A stretch of 64,000 nucleotides of DNA from Thelonectria olida. Taxonomy: Eukaryota; Ascomycota; Sordariomycetes; Hypocreales; Nectriaceae. Shown here piece by piece: positions 49,474-60,244 of the stretch; position 1 is the stretch's first letter, and each line of letters opens with the position of its first letter. The stretch is from assembly GCA_020736575.1 (NCBI GenBank), contig JAGPYM010000038.1, positions 186,001 through 250,000 on the forward strand, written 5' to 3'. The notes under the pieces were generated by a model. It had not been told where the DNA came from and made no database searches. It saw only the letters and a list, made by a program, of their open reading frames with translations. The position numbers and the translations under genes were made by a program.

Positions 49474-51723
49474 ATGCCGTTTCCCTTCAGACTGCTTTGC
49501 GATCTCCTCGAGAGACTCGAGAGAAACGCCAGGAGGTCATCGAACATCGACAGGATCCAGGAACTTGACCAGCTTACCATTCTTGCCTGGTTCAAAGAAC
49601 ACGATGCAATCATTCCACGGCGAGGCCCAGAAGCCGTTGCATTCTTGTCGTGTCTCTTTCCCGAACGCAGACCAGACCGGATCTTTGGTCTGCAAGAACG
49701 ACAACTGGAAGGGCTTATACAACGCGCACAGTGTCTTGGATTATCCCGAATGAAGGATCTTCAGAGATGGAAAACCAATGGCGGTTTAGACTTTGCGTCC
49801 TCTGTCGAGCGCGTGATGGCTGCAACAGACTGCGAATCCAGAGCCGGCCCAGGGGTAACTCTGGAAGAAATCGACGATGTCCTCGATCAGGTTGCAGCCT
49901 TATCATCGTTCTCGTCCAGTAGCCTACAGGAAAGAGTTACAACAAAGCATGGCCGATTAAGCCGTGCGGATGACTTACTTCGGAAAGTATTCCGAGTCCT
50001 GCAGAGCTCCGAGGCCAAATGGATGGTTCGCATGATATCAAAGAATTACAGCCCGGTCCGCGTTCCAGAGACGCTAGTAATGAGCAGATTCCATTTTCTC
50101 CTGCCTGACCTCCTCCGCTTCCAAAATTCAATCCCAGCTGCTGTGGGGCTCCTAGACAGCCCGACTATCCGGCATATGCCCATCCAGCCAACCGTGGATA
50201 CTTGCGATGAACTGAAGGAAGTCGCCAGTAGGGAGCTAGAGCCGCAGGTTGGGATAATGACTGCGCGTGCGACCTATGAGAAAGCAAGGAGCATCAGGCA
50301 TTGCTGCCAATTGGCTGGGTCGAGACGGATGAGCGTGGAGAGGAAGTACGACGGAGAATACTGTCAAATCCATATTGACCTAAACAAATCTAGAGCTGGC
50401 ATTAACATTTTCTCCAAGAGTGGGAGAGATTCAACCAGAGACCGTATGGGAATTCATCGGGCACTGCGGGACAGCCTTAAGCTTGACACAGCAGGCTGCA
50501 AGATCAAGAAGCGGTGCATCCTGGAGGGCGAGCTGCTGGTATGGAACGACGATAATGGGAGAATCGAGCCTTTCCATAAAATCCGCAGACATGTGAAACG
50601 ATCGGGACGGTTTCTTGGGGCTGCTCAAGATTCGCCCGTCGAATCGAGCGAGCATCTTATGATCATGTTCTACGATATTCTATTATTTGACGACATTGTG
50701 TGCGGTTTAGAGACTCATGATGAACGGCGACGACTGCTTCAATCTCTAGTCCGCCGCATTCCAGGCCAGACCGACATCGGGTCTCGCGAAGTAATTGAAT
50801 TCTCGTCTTTCGACGCGGCGGAACGGCTCAGTGAGACATTCGCTCGAGCCATCACACAACGGTGGGAAGGATTTGTGCTCAAAGGTTGCAACGACCCCTA
50901 CTTCTCATTCAACGGAAGCAGGTCATTCATTAAGCTCAAGAAAGATTATATTCCAGGCCTTGGTGATACTGCAAACTTTGCTATTATTGGAGGACGCCGC
51001 GACGCGGGAGACGAGCATGAGCTCGGTATTGGTAGGCTATGGTGGGCGTCATTCTATATTGGGTGCGTCGAAAATAAGGACGAGGTCTGCCGCTTTAATG
51101 CCAAGCCGAGATTTCGCATAATCGATACGGTCGACAGACATGGCATCTCGAAAGAAATCATCACGTACCTCAACCGCCATGGATATTTCACACGAGCACC
51201 ATTCGCCAAGTCTATGCCCGAGTTCGATGTCTTATTCGAGCCCACACGGAGCCTGCAGCCAGTGGAGCTATTCAAACATCCATTTGTAGTAGAAGTGGTC
51301 GGTGCTGGCTTCGACAAGCCCGCGAATGTTGGGTACTTTGCTCTGCGATTTCCACGAGTGTTGAAGGTTCATGAGGATCGCTCGTTTAGGGATACCATCA
51401 GCTTCGAGGAGCTGCAGGAGATGACCCAAAGATGCCTAGAGATACCGGATGATGCAGAGCAGGAAGAGAAAAGTTGGCTTGAGAGACTGCGAGGCTACGA
51501 GCACCTAGCTGGCAGATCGAGGACTAGCTCTCCCAGCGACGACGCAGCTTCTGTCGCAGATATTTGTGCAGGCAGGCAAAGCAACCGGCAACAGGAGAAG
51601 TTGGGGACAGTTGTTGACTCTCAGTGCCTTGATAATATTTCCCTAGGTTCATCAAAGCGGAAGATAACTCCAGAGGTTGCCTTGTATGGTAATTCAACCG
51701 TCAAGCGAGCAAAGCTGGAGTAA
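49474..51723 (+). CDS. ATP-dependent DNA ligase family protein (LIG4-like, no BRCT)
   Basis: A single-exon 749-residue protein. The N-terminal 270 residues resemble the DNA-binding domain of eukaryotic ligases (FRLLCDLLERLE, then LTILAWFKEHD). The nucleotidyltransferase core follows: motif I VERKYDGEYC with the adenylated Lys at residue 291, FSKSGRDST (motif Ia region), CILEGELLVW (motif III), RWEGFVLKG (motif IV) and FIKLKKDYIPG (motif V), then an OB-fold region to about 660. A low-complexity, Ser-rich tail ends KRKITPEVAL. Its order matches LIG4/LIG1-type enzymes, which seal nicks via enzyme- and DNA-adenylates, but there are no BRCT repeats, so it should not bind XRCC4/Lif1 as LIG4 does. 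Fungi carry several such accessory paralogues of unknown role. Confidence 0.87.
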   Translation: MPFPFRLLCDLLERLERNARRSSNIDRIQELDQLTILAWFKEHDAIIPRRGPEAVAFLSCLFPERRPDRIFGLQERQLEGLIQRAQCLGLSRMKDLQRWKTNGGLDFASSVERVMAATDCESRAGPGVTLEEIDDVLDQVAALSSFSSSSLQERVTTKHGRLSRADDLLRKVFRVLQSSEAKWMVRMISKNYSPVRVPETLVMSRFHFLLPDLLRFQNSIPAAVGLLDSPTIRHMPIQPTVDTCDELKEVASRELEPQVGIMTARATYEKARSIRHCCQLAGSRRMSVERKYDGEYCQIHIDLNKSRAGINIFSKSGRDSTRDRMGIHRALRDSLKLDTAGCKIKKRCILEGELLVWNDDNGRIEPFHKIRRHVKRSGRFLGAAQDSPVESSEHLMIMFYDILLFDDIVCGLETHDERRRLLQSLVRRIPGQTDIGSREVIEFSSFDAAERLSETFARAITQRWEGFVLKGCNDPYFSFNGSRSFIKLKKDYIPGLGDTANFAIIGGRRDAGDEHELGIGRLWWASFYIGCVENKDEVCRFNAKPRFRIIDTVDRHGISKEIITYLNRHGYFTRAPFAKSMPEFDVLFEPTRSLQPVELFKHPFVVEVVGAGFDKPANVGYFALRFPRVLKVHEDRSFRDTISFEELQEMTQRCLEIPDDAEQEEKSWLERLRGYEHLAGRSRTSSPSDDAASVADICAGRQSNRQQEKLGTVVDSQCLDNISLGSSKRKITPEVALYGNSTVKRAKLE

Positions 51724-52226
51724 ACGGGCACCACACTTTTTGTTGGATTGCGCAGGGATGCTGAGTGCAATTGATAGAAAGTTGGTTGTTATTGTTGAGA
51801 TCCGTCTGCCCAACTTCAGACATCTCCTGGACGTCCCGTCGCGTCTACCACCTAAACTTCAAAACTTTTCATAGCAGTTTGAGATAAAATCCTCCTAACA
51901 AGCTTCGACCTGGACGATCCCTGCACCTGAATTTCTTCCTCAAGGCTCTTCTGGGCAACCCGGCTCCGTCAAGACCGCGCCGAGGCCTCCGACACACATT
52001 TACTTGAGGCAGCCCGGAGTTGGCTCGGCACTTGAGTGCCGGCGGTGTCGAGGTGGCTGCAGTAGTGTGTCGGCGTGAGGCCTCAGCCGCTCCCAAATAA
52101 GTATCGATAGCATGCCAATCACAGGACATCAACGGCAGGTGATGTACTATTAGGGTAGCGCAATACCAAATCGTGTCTTGACGTTCTGAACCTGGCTCAT
52201 TTAGATCAGCGTCAACTGTTTCGTCA
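51724..52226. other. No gene recognised
   Basis: Spacer between the ligase and the converging membrane-protein fragment; GC-rich centre (52000-52090) without a supported frame. Confidence 0.5.
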
Positions 52227-53528
52227 CTAACCGCAACCGTCTAACGGCCAGCCGCGATGTCTATTACGCTCCGTGTCCGCGAAGTCAGCCTTGTCACTCT
52301 GGTGCCGACTCTGACTCTGAGTTTGATGGTTATCTCCTGGAAACTGGATGTCGAGTGGGTCCTTGATATGAGAATCTTGCTGTGTGTTATCCGAAATGTC
52401 TCCACGCAGGAGAGAGCTAGAATAGGTCCAGGAAAGAAGGTCTGCGACTGAGCAAAAATTCCTTGGTAAATACCGAGAGTCTTCGCAGCTCAGGGACTCA
52501 AGAGGGATCCATACGAGATAGACTAATAGCCAGAGGCAAATGATGGCGAAAAGGGGAGGCGAAATAACTAGTGTGCCAGTCTCGTAAATCGTGAAGCTTC
52601 CGGCAACTACGATTGGTAGGAGCCGCTGGAGTCTTGCCATTATCGTTGTCCGAACAACCTTCCAGTGGCCCATCCCGAAAGCAGTATGTACCGTGACGAG
52701 AGGGCTCAGACTAGTGTAGTTGAGTAGAAGCGTCCTCTCGGCATTCCTAGGGTATGTTCCGGTTTCATTTGATAGATGAATGAACGGTTCTGTCAAAGCC
52801 GTGAAACCAGCTAAAGTTTGCCAGAAATCGGTATACAGGCAGAACATGAAGGTTAGAATAAATGCAAACAAAACAACAGCAACATCTGAGGAGAAGTGCC
52901 AGTCGAACCGGTAGCGTCGGTCTTGGACCGATCCAAAGACAATCATAACCAAAGCGCCTGCCAGGAGTATGAAAGTGAGGGTGGTAAAAGACCACACTAC
53001 TGATGGATGAATCGCTTTAGAAGCCGAGCTATAGCGAAAATAGGAAATTTGCTCCGCTATGTGATTGTTGTTAGAACATGCAAGGTCATTCCTAGAGGTA
53101 GGCAAACGTACCTGTCAATGGAATTCCTGATCGCGAGCTCGACATGGGTCGTTCCGTACTGTTGGTCGAAGCGGTCTCATCTTGGATGTCATGTCCAGTT
53201 TCAGAACGATTGTCGACCAAATCAAATCCATGCCAGTACGCTGATCCCTTCCTCCAGTAACCAACTCTCAACTGCAGGTCCCTCAACACGTCGTCTATGG
53301 CTTTTCTACTGGCGAGAGAAGTTCCTTCAAAATCGAGAAGGAATTCAGAGTGCCGGAAGAGAACAAGCTGGTCTGCAATTGAAACAGGATCCCACCGAAG
53401 GCCAGTGACTCTCCCTCTGAGGAAGAAGTAAACAGCAACAATGTAGAATGATATAGTGGCATACAGGGCAAGGAGAGTGACGAGCGCCCAAGGAACAACT
53501 GTAGCCCTTCTGTAATTTTGCTCATCGC
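52227..53528 (-). CDS. DUF3433-type membrane protein, partial (C-terminal domain)
   Basis: On the minus strand, exon A (about 53528-53112) encodes VVPWALVTLLALYATISFYIV, then FFLRGRVTGLRWDPVSIADQL and GFDLVDNRS. After a 55-nt intron (53057-53111, GTACGT donor) exon B (53056-52227) continues RYSSASKAIHPSVVW, TLTFILLAGALVMIVFG, VVLFAFILTFMFCLY, the family block AERTLLLNYTSLSPLVTVHTAF and GHWKVVRTTIMARLQRLLPI. This is one DUF3433 repeat, about 6 membrane segments. Full members have two such repeats in over 1000 residues, so the N-terminal half is missing. No start codon is clear. Role unknown; some members are linked to signalling at the plasma membrane only by prediction. Confidence 0.6.
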
Positions 53529-53555
53529 ATATTTACGCCAACCGAGCGGGAAGAA

Positions 53556-54500
53556 CTAAACCGCCTCTTGACAGGCATGCAAGATCCAACTCAGCGAAAA
53601 GAGACGATGGCGCGCTATCTGTCGATTGTGTACGCCATCAAAGCAGCAGCATACAAGGCGCTTCGCAGGTTCCATGCTGTGTCGTGGGAGCACTTGATTG
53701 TTAGCGGTGCCGGTTGATGCGCCCGCAGCGTAGTGGACGGCCCATGTTGGGCTTAGCGGCGTGGCATGGATGGCTGGCTCATCCCGAGACTTGACACTGG
53801 TGGTTCTCAGTGACAAGGGCCTTGATGAGGTCCTTCTCAGTTGATGGGATGATTCCTCGTCCCAGTGATGATGGGTGGCGTCCTTGTGAGAAGTCTTGCG
53901 AATTTCTAAGGTTAAAAGAGCACCACACAATACGATGAGGATTACTACGAGAACGAATGCGACTAGAAAAAGATTGGGATCAACCGTAGTTGCTGGAGGC
54001 AATGTTTCACTTGTGGCATTTATGAACCCGTGCTTTTCGAGGTGATGAATTTGGCGGATAGCTTCATCAACGTGCGGGGGCGGTGAGAGCGATGCCTAGA
54101 TGACCTCTTTGCACTTTGGCGTAGCTGAGCCGGCTGCCTATGCAAAGCGACGGTGTTAGCCCAGTGCTGGACGTAAGGGCACCAAAATTAGCAATTTGAG
54201 AAGAAATAGGTCAGAGCATACCAGATCGGCTTTGCATTGGTCAAGGTAATCCTTGAGTGCGGTCCACTCTGCAAGGTCAAGTGCCTTCTTTGAGAGACCT
54301 TGGCTATTGAATCCAGGAAGGAGGGCAATGATTGCGACAATCATGCTAATAAGAGTGATGAACCAGCTCGTCACAGCCATACTATGGCTGAGCAACCATG
54401 CTTTGACGTGGCTGGTGCGGGATTGCGAAGATGGGGAAACATAAGGCTGTGGAAGCGAGGCGGGAGAGGTACGGAGATCGCATGAACCATTCGTCGCCAT
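53556..54500 (-). CDS. Small two-span membrane protein, hypothetical
   Basis: Exons 54500-54222 and 54095-53556 join in frame through a 126-nt intron (GTATGC donor, CTAG acceptor) to give 272 residues. A first membrane span (SWFITLISMIVAIIALLPGF, about 44-63) precedes LSKKALDLAEWTALKDYLDQC, and a Pro-rich linker (LSPPPHVDEAIR) leads to a second span (LFLVAFVLVVILIVLCGALL, about 130-150), then a long, His/Ser/Arg-rich soluble tail. I recognise the LAEWTALKDYL block from a family of fungal orphan membrane proteins. An alternative acceptor (ATAG near 54139) would add 14 codons with an in-frame TAG, so splice choice decides whether a full protein is made. Function unknown. Confidence 0.62.
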
Positions 54501-55994
54501 CTGGTTTCAGTGGGGGTTTGTTGGAGGAGAGATGAACTGTGCAACACTGTATCAGAGGGAAAGACCGAGGATCGAAACGGTGGAATTTGAAGAAGCAGCA
54601 GTAGGTAGTGCAAAAGAGAGGAAGGAATAACAATGAGAAAGAAGGAAGAAGGAAAGAAAAGGAAGAAGAAGAAAAGCAATCGGTCAAGAGGGCTCGTCTG
54701 TGTTCTTGTTGGGAACTTGGGGATCCTAGAGAACCGCAATGTAAATGGTTGTCCGGTAATAGGGCGGCGTCCGATGAGGGTGTCCCAAGTCCCAAGACTG
54801 TGGTCCCAGAGAGTTTTGTATTGAAAGTCGACTCTTTTCGGAATGGATTCGACTCCCCCGGTCAGTCTCCAAGAAGAGGCAAGAGGAGCAGTGGCAGCGC
54901 CTCTTCTAGGCCATCTGAGCCTCTCGGTCTTCTCCTTGGTTTGGTGGGATTTGTGTAAGTTGTGGGGGCACACTCTTTTCTCGCACTCACACTCGATAAC
55001 GCGCAACGCAACCACAACTGACACGCTCGCTCTCACTCAAACCCACTCACACAAAAATCAAAAATCTGATTGATGCACGCTGCACGCTGCACGCTGCTGC
55101 ATGCGCTCTTTCTTCCGCACACCCTGGGGCCCTCTGGGTCTCTTGGAGACTTTGGTGTCTCTTGGTCTCCGCTGGAGCGCTTCTTTTGGTCCGCCTGTTG
55201 GGTCTGCTGGGTCTCTTGGCTCTTTTGGGAGGGGAGGGGCCAGCAAGGGGAGGGTTTGGAGGGGCCACGCGAATCAATGCCTGACGTCCTGTCCTTGCCG
55301 ATGGGTATGTTTCTTCTCGTGATGCAGATGGAGACGACTTGTGAATGAGTCTGCGTCATTTGTGTGTATGAGTAGGTACGTAGTAATCTGAATGTGGGTA
55401 GAATATGATATGTGATGATGATGCCGACTAGTGGGGTTTGGGGGACGGTCCAGAGGGCGTATTCGTGAGGCGGGCTAATGAGTGGAGAGTTCAGGCTTGA
55501 AGAAAGAGCAGCAAAAATTGTAGTAGAAATGGTAAATTTGAGTGAGTTGGCAACCTGATAAATGAACGTCTACTTCTTATATGGGTGCCAACTGTAGATT
55601 AAATATTCAACTTCCATCCTTCCTTCCTCACCATGAGCGAACAGCCGCAGCCCAGGGAAAGAGCCAAGTCGCAGCCAGCCCAGTAAGGTGTACTGTACTA
55701 GCGGAGCGACGAGGGGAGCAGCCAGGGGTGTAATGTCCAGTGATAATGTGATAAAATAAGTGGACGGTCCACGAGGGGAGGAGCCTGGACTGAATATTTA
55801 TTAAATCTGACGCGGTCTCTCGATTGGAGAAGAGATTCCTTTTACGTCTCCACTGACGTGAGAGATTCAGTCACGTGATCGGTGGCCTCGACTGCACTGT
55901 GACAGCGAATAATTCGAAAACACTCTCCGCCTAGTCTGGTGGCTGTGCGGAGCGGGGATATATAGCGAGGGCAAATAACCAGAAATTCCTATAG
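54501..55994. other. Upstream region of the membrane protein gene; no gene recognised
   Basis: Purine-rich on the plus strand (GAAGAAGGAAAGAAAAGG region 54630-54680), so pyrimidine-rich in the direction of the minus-strand gene, as expected of its promoter/leader. Frames at 54371-55036 minus and 55070-55348 plus are Phe/Leu- or Trp/Gly-rich low-complexity translations and are not supported. Confidence 0.45.
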
Positions 55995-56201
55995 TTTAAG
56001 GCGTGGCTTAAGGAGAACAAGAAGGACGAGGAATTCCTTTCTATGGAGCTCAACAGGAAGATATACAATGAACTCTTGAGCCAGAAGGAAGATGGCTCCA
56101 TGATCGATACCAAACCTTCTGCCGAGTTCCTAGCAGCCAGAAAACAAGCCTGTCAAGCCCTCAGACCGACCCTCGCGATGGATCCGAACGCATGGGACTG
56201 A
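55995..56201 (+). pseudogene. Short coding relic, unrecognised
   Basis: After TAG at 55992, the same frame runs 68 residues to TGA at 56199 with clearly protein-like content (KAWLKENKKDEEFLSMELN, RKIYNELLSQKEDG, TKPSAEFLAARKQACQ). In front of the TAG the frame reads ARANNQKFL, so the stop probably replaces Gln or Trp. The protein looks helical and charged; I do not recognise it. Confidence 0.35.
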
Positions 56202-56670
56202 AGCGATGATACAGTCCAATTTGTGTGCTCTTACAATAATACAGTCGCTCTTCATTTAGATTTTTGTATCTTCGGTTGACGAGGGTTGTAGGGGTCCAGA
56301 GAAATTTATCCTATCGCAGCGCCGACTTCTGGAATTATCGAGCCACATCTAGAACGCTAAAGGCTCAGAAAGACTCTTGAGTCCAGCTACATATAGTACG
56401 CAGCTCTATTCGGCCTATGCTTACCAATATTTCTGACAATTAGCTGTTGACCATAGAAATAAACAGAATTATCTCCCAGAAGAGGTCCGTGTGGAAAAAA
56501 CATGACAGAGTACGGAGTATGTACAGAGTAGTGAAGGTGCATTTAGTTTTGCAAAGCTCTATAACTATGTGCTCTTTTCCCTTTCGCGCTGTTTCAAAAA
56601 CGACCTAATATCACAAAAAAAACGCCACGCAACGCCTTCCAGTATGCCATGCTTGCTGCATGGTGTCCAC
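56202..56670. other. No gene recognised
   Basis: AT-rich spacer with no supported frame. Confidence 0.5.
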
Positions 56671-57163
56671 TCACTGGTAATAGAACGTAACCATGATGGT
56701 GATCTTGCCGTCATTCAGAAACTTGCTCCACTCCTGAAGCTGTTCCGCAACAAATGACCAGTCAGCATCTAGTTTTGGAAATAGCTTCGTTATTTTGCCT
56801 GGTTTACGGTCGGTTACGGACAGGTCAAGCTTCGTCACGTCCTCCTTCCAGGGCTTATCCGCGCTGGTCAGTCACCTTCCGTAGGAGGGCGTGTTTCCAA
56901 ATCACAATGTCTATCTCCGATTCGCCAGCTTGTCCCCTGTTCTTTACGAATAATTTCCATTCCACATCGTAGCGTATCGTTGGCTCGTCCTCGTATGACC
57001 GTTCTGGCTCCCAGTCAGCAAATGGTACGGATGCTAAGGCGGGTCTCAGCCGGCTTCTTGGGGCTAAGGTTCCAGGCTGAGGCTCCTCGCTATCGGAAGT
57101 TGAAAGATCAGAGGTCTGAGAATCGCTCGCATCGTCACTTGGCCAGTCGTTGATAGTCTCACT
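56671..57163 (-). pseudogene. Second relic of the YxEWK fungal domain family
   Basis: The minus strand reads an acidic Ser/Asp-rich lead (NDWPSDDASDSQTSDLS), ADWEPERSYEDEP, then TIRYDVEWKLFVKNR and IDIVIWKHALLRKV. A one-base shift near 56880 leads to DKPWKEDVTKLDLSVTDRKP, GKITKLFPKLDADWSFVAEQ and LQEWSKFLNDGKITIMVTFY, ending at TGA 56671-56673, where a GTGAGT donor also lies. Both halves of the family domain are present, unlike the copy at 5692-5988. One frameshift makes it non-functional as read, unless that is a sequencing error. Function unknown. Confidence 0.55.
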
Positions 57164-59297
57164 CTAATTCATAGTCGTTGCCACATTACAAGGCACTGCC
57201 TGGTTGTTTCTCGCAGATTCGCTGTCGGGAGCACCAAAGGACACCTGTCCTAAACTCTCCTTCGCATTCCATGGTCTTCCATGGCCTGCTATGGCCTCTG
57301 ATCACATGACCATCACAATAACATTGGCACACTGGCATTTCAGCCAGTACTGACGACCAAAAACTGTTCTATGAAGCTATTCACGAAATTAAGTGGAAAT
57401 GAGTGATTGAACAGTGGTGAGAGACTATAGCCTAATGCTGGCCAGAAATGGCCAATAGCACACATACGTAGCCGACACCATGTCCACTTTTGACTTTTTG
57501 GGAATTCATAAAGTAGACCTTTGTACCTCAAAGTCCCTACCGCGAACCTGAAAGAGAGACTGTAGGTGCAAAGAGGAAGGTATTTATGCTCGAAACTGTA
57601 CGATAGTGAGTTTTTGCTCTAACGGGTTCTCCGGTCGTGGAAATGAGGATCTGGTTGCACGATAAGATGATTCTGGGTTCTAGGCTTAATCGGGGAATGC
57701 AATTCGAATTGTTAATTTAGGAAATCGTGATTCAAGCTTCGTCATGTGGAGATGAGCAAGGGTCCGAAACTGGACTCAGTGGTCAAGAAGCTGGGCCACT
57801 GAGTCCAGTTTCGGGTCCCTGCTATGAACGTCCGAGACTCGGCTAGCCGCTTTCTATTTGTAAAGAGATATTCCAAGGCCACTGGGAGGCCGAAGGATCA
57901 GAAAGTGGTCCCGATGTTCCCCGGATTGTTTGGGGTGGGGTGGCGGAGTGGAATAAGGACCTTAAACTGGGCCGCAGCAATTGCCCAGTGCTTCAAACTC
58001 TTGTGCGCAAGAAAAGTATGAAGAAAGAAAATATTTCTAAATTTGTACATTACATCACAAGGTGCATTTAGAGATGTTGAGATTTCATCGCTCGGTTCAA
58101 CTCTCTGGCTTTGAAGCGCATTTGGACCTCCTTCTAATGTATCGGGCTGGCTGAAGAATTGATCGACAGATTTCTGGATCGGAGATAATGGAGGAGAAAG
58201 ACGTGTTCTAGAGAATAGAGAAAAGGAGAGAGAATATAACTAAGGAAAAAAATTCACAAAGCTGCACACGACAAAATGGCGTTTGGGTGCGTGGTGATAA
58301 CTGGTGGACAGCAAAGAGGTGCGATGAATGCCGGGTCAAAAGCTAAATTTTCCTGGCGTTGGGGGGGGGCCGACTCCGAACCAGCAGAGAACCAACTGCA
58401 GCAAAGACTGACCTGACCGATTTCGGCCACTGCTGGAAACCAAAAGTTTGTGGGCCGACACCGAAGCAAATCCGTTTGGGCTGCGGTGCTGGAGAGCGGT
58501 CGCAAGCCCGGTACCGGAAACCCGCCTCCACACGGGAGACATCGTGCAGCCGCAGGTACCCAGTACCCAGCCTCCGACCCCTCCCTTCGCCACTCTGTCG
58601 TCCACATCGTCCACTCTGCATCTCTGTTTTTTCGTCTGGAGAAGCGCGAACTGCAGGGATGGGAACAATTTTTGTGAGCGTGAGTCAGTCTCCCACAACC
58701 CGTACCATTCCCGCCAATCAGACCGCTATTAACCCTATGGTGACCTCTTATTCTCTCTGTGTCCGTCAGCAATTTTGCTTTGCTTTGCTTTCGTCTGGGG
58801 CAACCGAGCCCCATGCCAATCGCCAGCGAGCATGCGTCAGGGCACACACCGTACCCCCCCACCGGCGCCCCGCCATGTCGTCTACCCTATACCCCTCCAA
58901 CGTCGAACCAGTTTCACCACTCATCTTTCAATAACCAGCGTCAATGTGAGTCAATCGTGGCCATTATGGGCCGATTACTTGCTTCCATGCTCCCAGCTCC
59001 TGTCGCTCCTGCCCGTTTCCTGCTCGAGCCGCGCTTCTGGGAAGAGTACCTGCCCTGCGGACAAAGGCGTGACTGCTCGGACGCAGGTGTCAGCTCCCAT
59101 GGCTCAAGATCGCATTTTCAACGTACCACATAGCAACATCTCGAACGGACTCCCAGTCGCTAGCAGATGTTCCCAAAGCTTTGCCATCTTGTATAGCTGC
59201 CAACAAGGCCTCCCTAACCCACTCATATGTAAGATATTCTGATTTTCTTGATATGATTTATAATTTGGTCTTGTATATACTCTAGATAGTAGCGCTG
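57164..59297. other. 2.1 kb without a recognisable gene
   Basis: Long overlapping frames on both strands at 58254-58934 arise from GC-rich sequence lacking stops; neither strand has a domain. A perfect 19-bp hairpin at 57764-57814 is listed separately. Confidence 0.45.
57764..57814. repeat. Perfect 19-bp inverted repeat with 13-nt loop
   Basis: CCGAAACTGGACTCAGTGG (57764-57782) is exactly complementary to 57796-57814; three or four further near-pairs extend it. No gene frames it, so it could be a small foldback element or a structured RNA. Confidence 0.9.
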
Positions 59298-59300
59298 CTA

Positions 59301-59480
59301 CAGGTTAGCCCCCTTCTCGAGCAGCAGCTTGACCACAGCTTCGTGCCCTTTCTCTGCTGCCAACCGCAGTGGCGTGCGATCGTCATTGTCCTTGGAGTCC
59401 GCGTCCACTCCGTCCTTCTCGAGAAGTAGCTGGACCGACACCTGGTGGTCACCATTATGCATGAGGGCGCTCTCGACCCG
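59301..59480 (-). pseudogene. Ankyrin-repeat fragment
   Basis: The minus-strand frame reads VSVQLLLEKDGVDADSKDND, then DRTPLRLAAEKGHEAVVKLL and LEKGANL before TAG at 59298. That is nearly two 33-residue ankyrin repeats of the type found in long arrays at the C-terminus of fungal NLR-like proteins. Upstream coding fades after about 59480. No partner domain is present. Confidence 0.65.
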
Positions 59481-59836
59481 GCGGGACTGGGAGCGCGAGG
59501 GCTCGATCGTTCTTGCGGCCCGGTGCTATCTTGCTGTGGGTCAAGTGCGTGGCGGGTGGTAGTCCAAGCATACATTGCACTGCCTTGGCCGTTTGGTTTT
59601 CTTGATGAGCCTTGCTGGTCGGCTGCCGAAGAGGCACCAGTATTTCTTAACTGGCTCGAGGGAAGATACAAGTAAGGTTTTTGTTAGGGAAAAGGGTGTA
59701 ATTAAGGCTACTTTCTTAACATCTGCGTGCCAAGAAAGTAAGATGACGGAAGGTTCGACGGTTGTATCCTAAGCCCAGCCTGTACGTGGTATAGGGAAGG
59801 TGAAGGGCGGGTTCCTAAGGGATAGACCGTGGTCTA

Positions 59837-60244
59837 TGTTAGCAGAGCGAATAGGTACGTTACTTACTGAGCGGTGGCGTGTTACGTCTGGTAATGGTCA
59901 ATGTACGATGATGCGTAGCAGTCAGAGTATATTGAGGTAACCAAGTTATATTGTGAATATGTGTTGATAGCTGAGGAGCTGCTCATGCTAGATGCGCACT
60001 CCTCAGGTTGCTATATAGTTACAGTGTAGTGATTGATCATGAGGATCATCTAATCTGTAATGATTTGTCGCACTGAGCGTGCTTAAAGGGTTGAAGTGAA
60101 TATGATGAGCAGCAGCAATGTGTTGATTGATTGTTGTCTAAAGTGCGGGGTACTCCCGCCCACAGATTTTACTTGAAGCACACAGCTTGATTATTAAGTG
60201 CTGTTCTTTCCTGAGGCTCGTTATTATGCCTGGCCTGCGACACA
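59837..60244 (-). repeat. Probable 3' LTR of the Copia element
   Basis: On the minus strand the LTR begins TGTGTCGCAGG at 60244, directly after a polypurine GGGGGGG tract (60245-60251). It contains a CTATATAGC TATA-like box (about 60010) and ends in ...TAACA either at 59880 or 59837. With no second LTR in the window the inner edge cannot be checked; I list the longer option. Confidence 0.5.

Noticed and set aside
54371..55036. Phe/Leu/Ser-rich minus-strand frame of 221 residues
   Set aside because: It lies in the pyrimidine-rich leader of the membrane-protein gene, overlaps its start in another frame and has poly-Phe/Leu low complexity.
58254..58934. Long overlapping frames on both strands
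   Set aside because: No domain, no splice logic, and four frames are open at once, which fits GC-rich sequence lacking stops.
59282..59671. Minus-strand 129-residue frame over the ankyrin fragment
   Set aside because: Ser/Arg-rich shadow; the ankyrin consensus is in another frame of the same strand.
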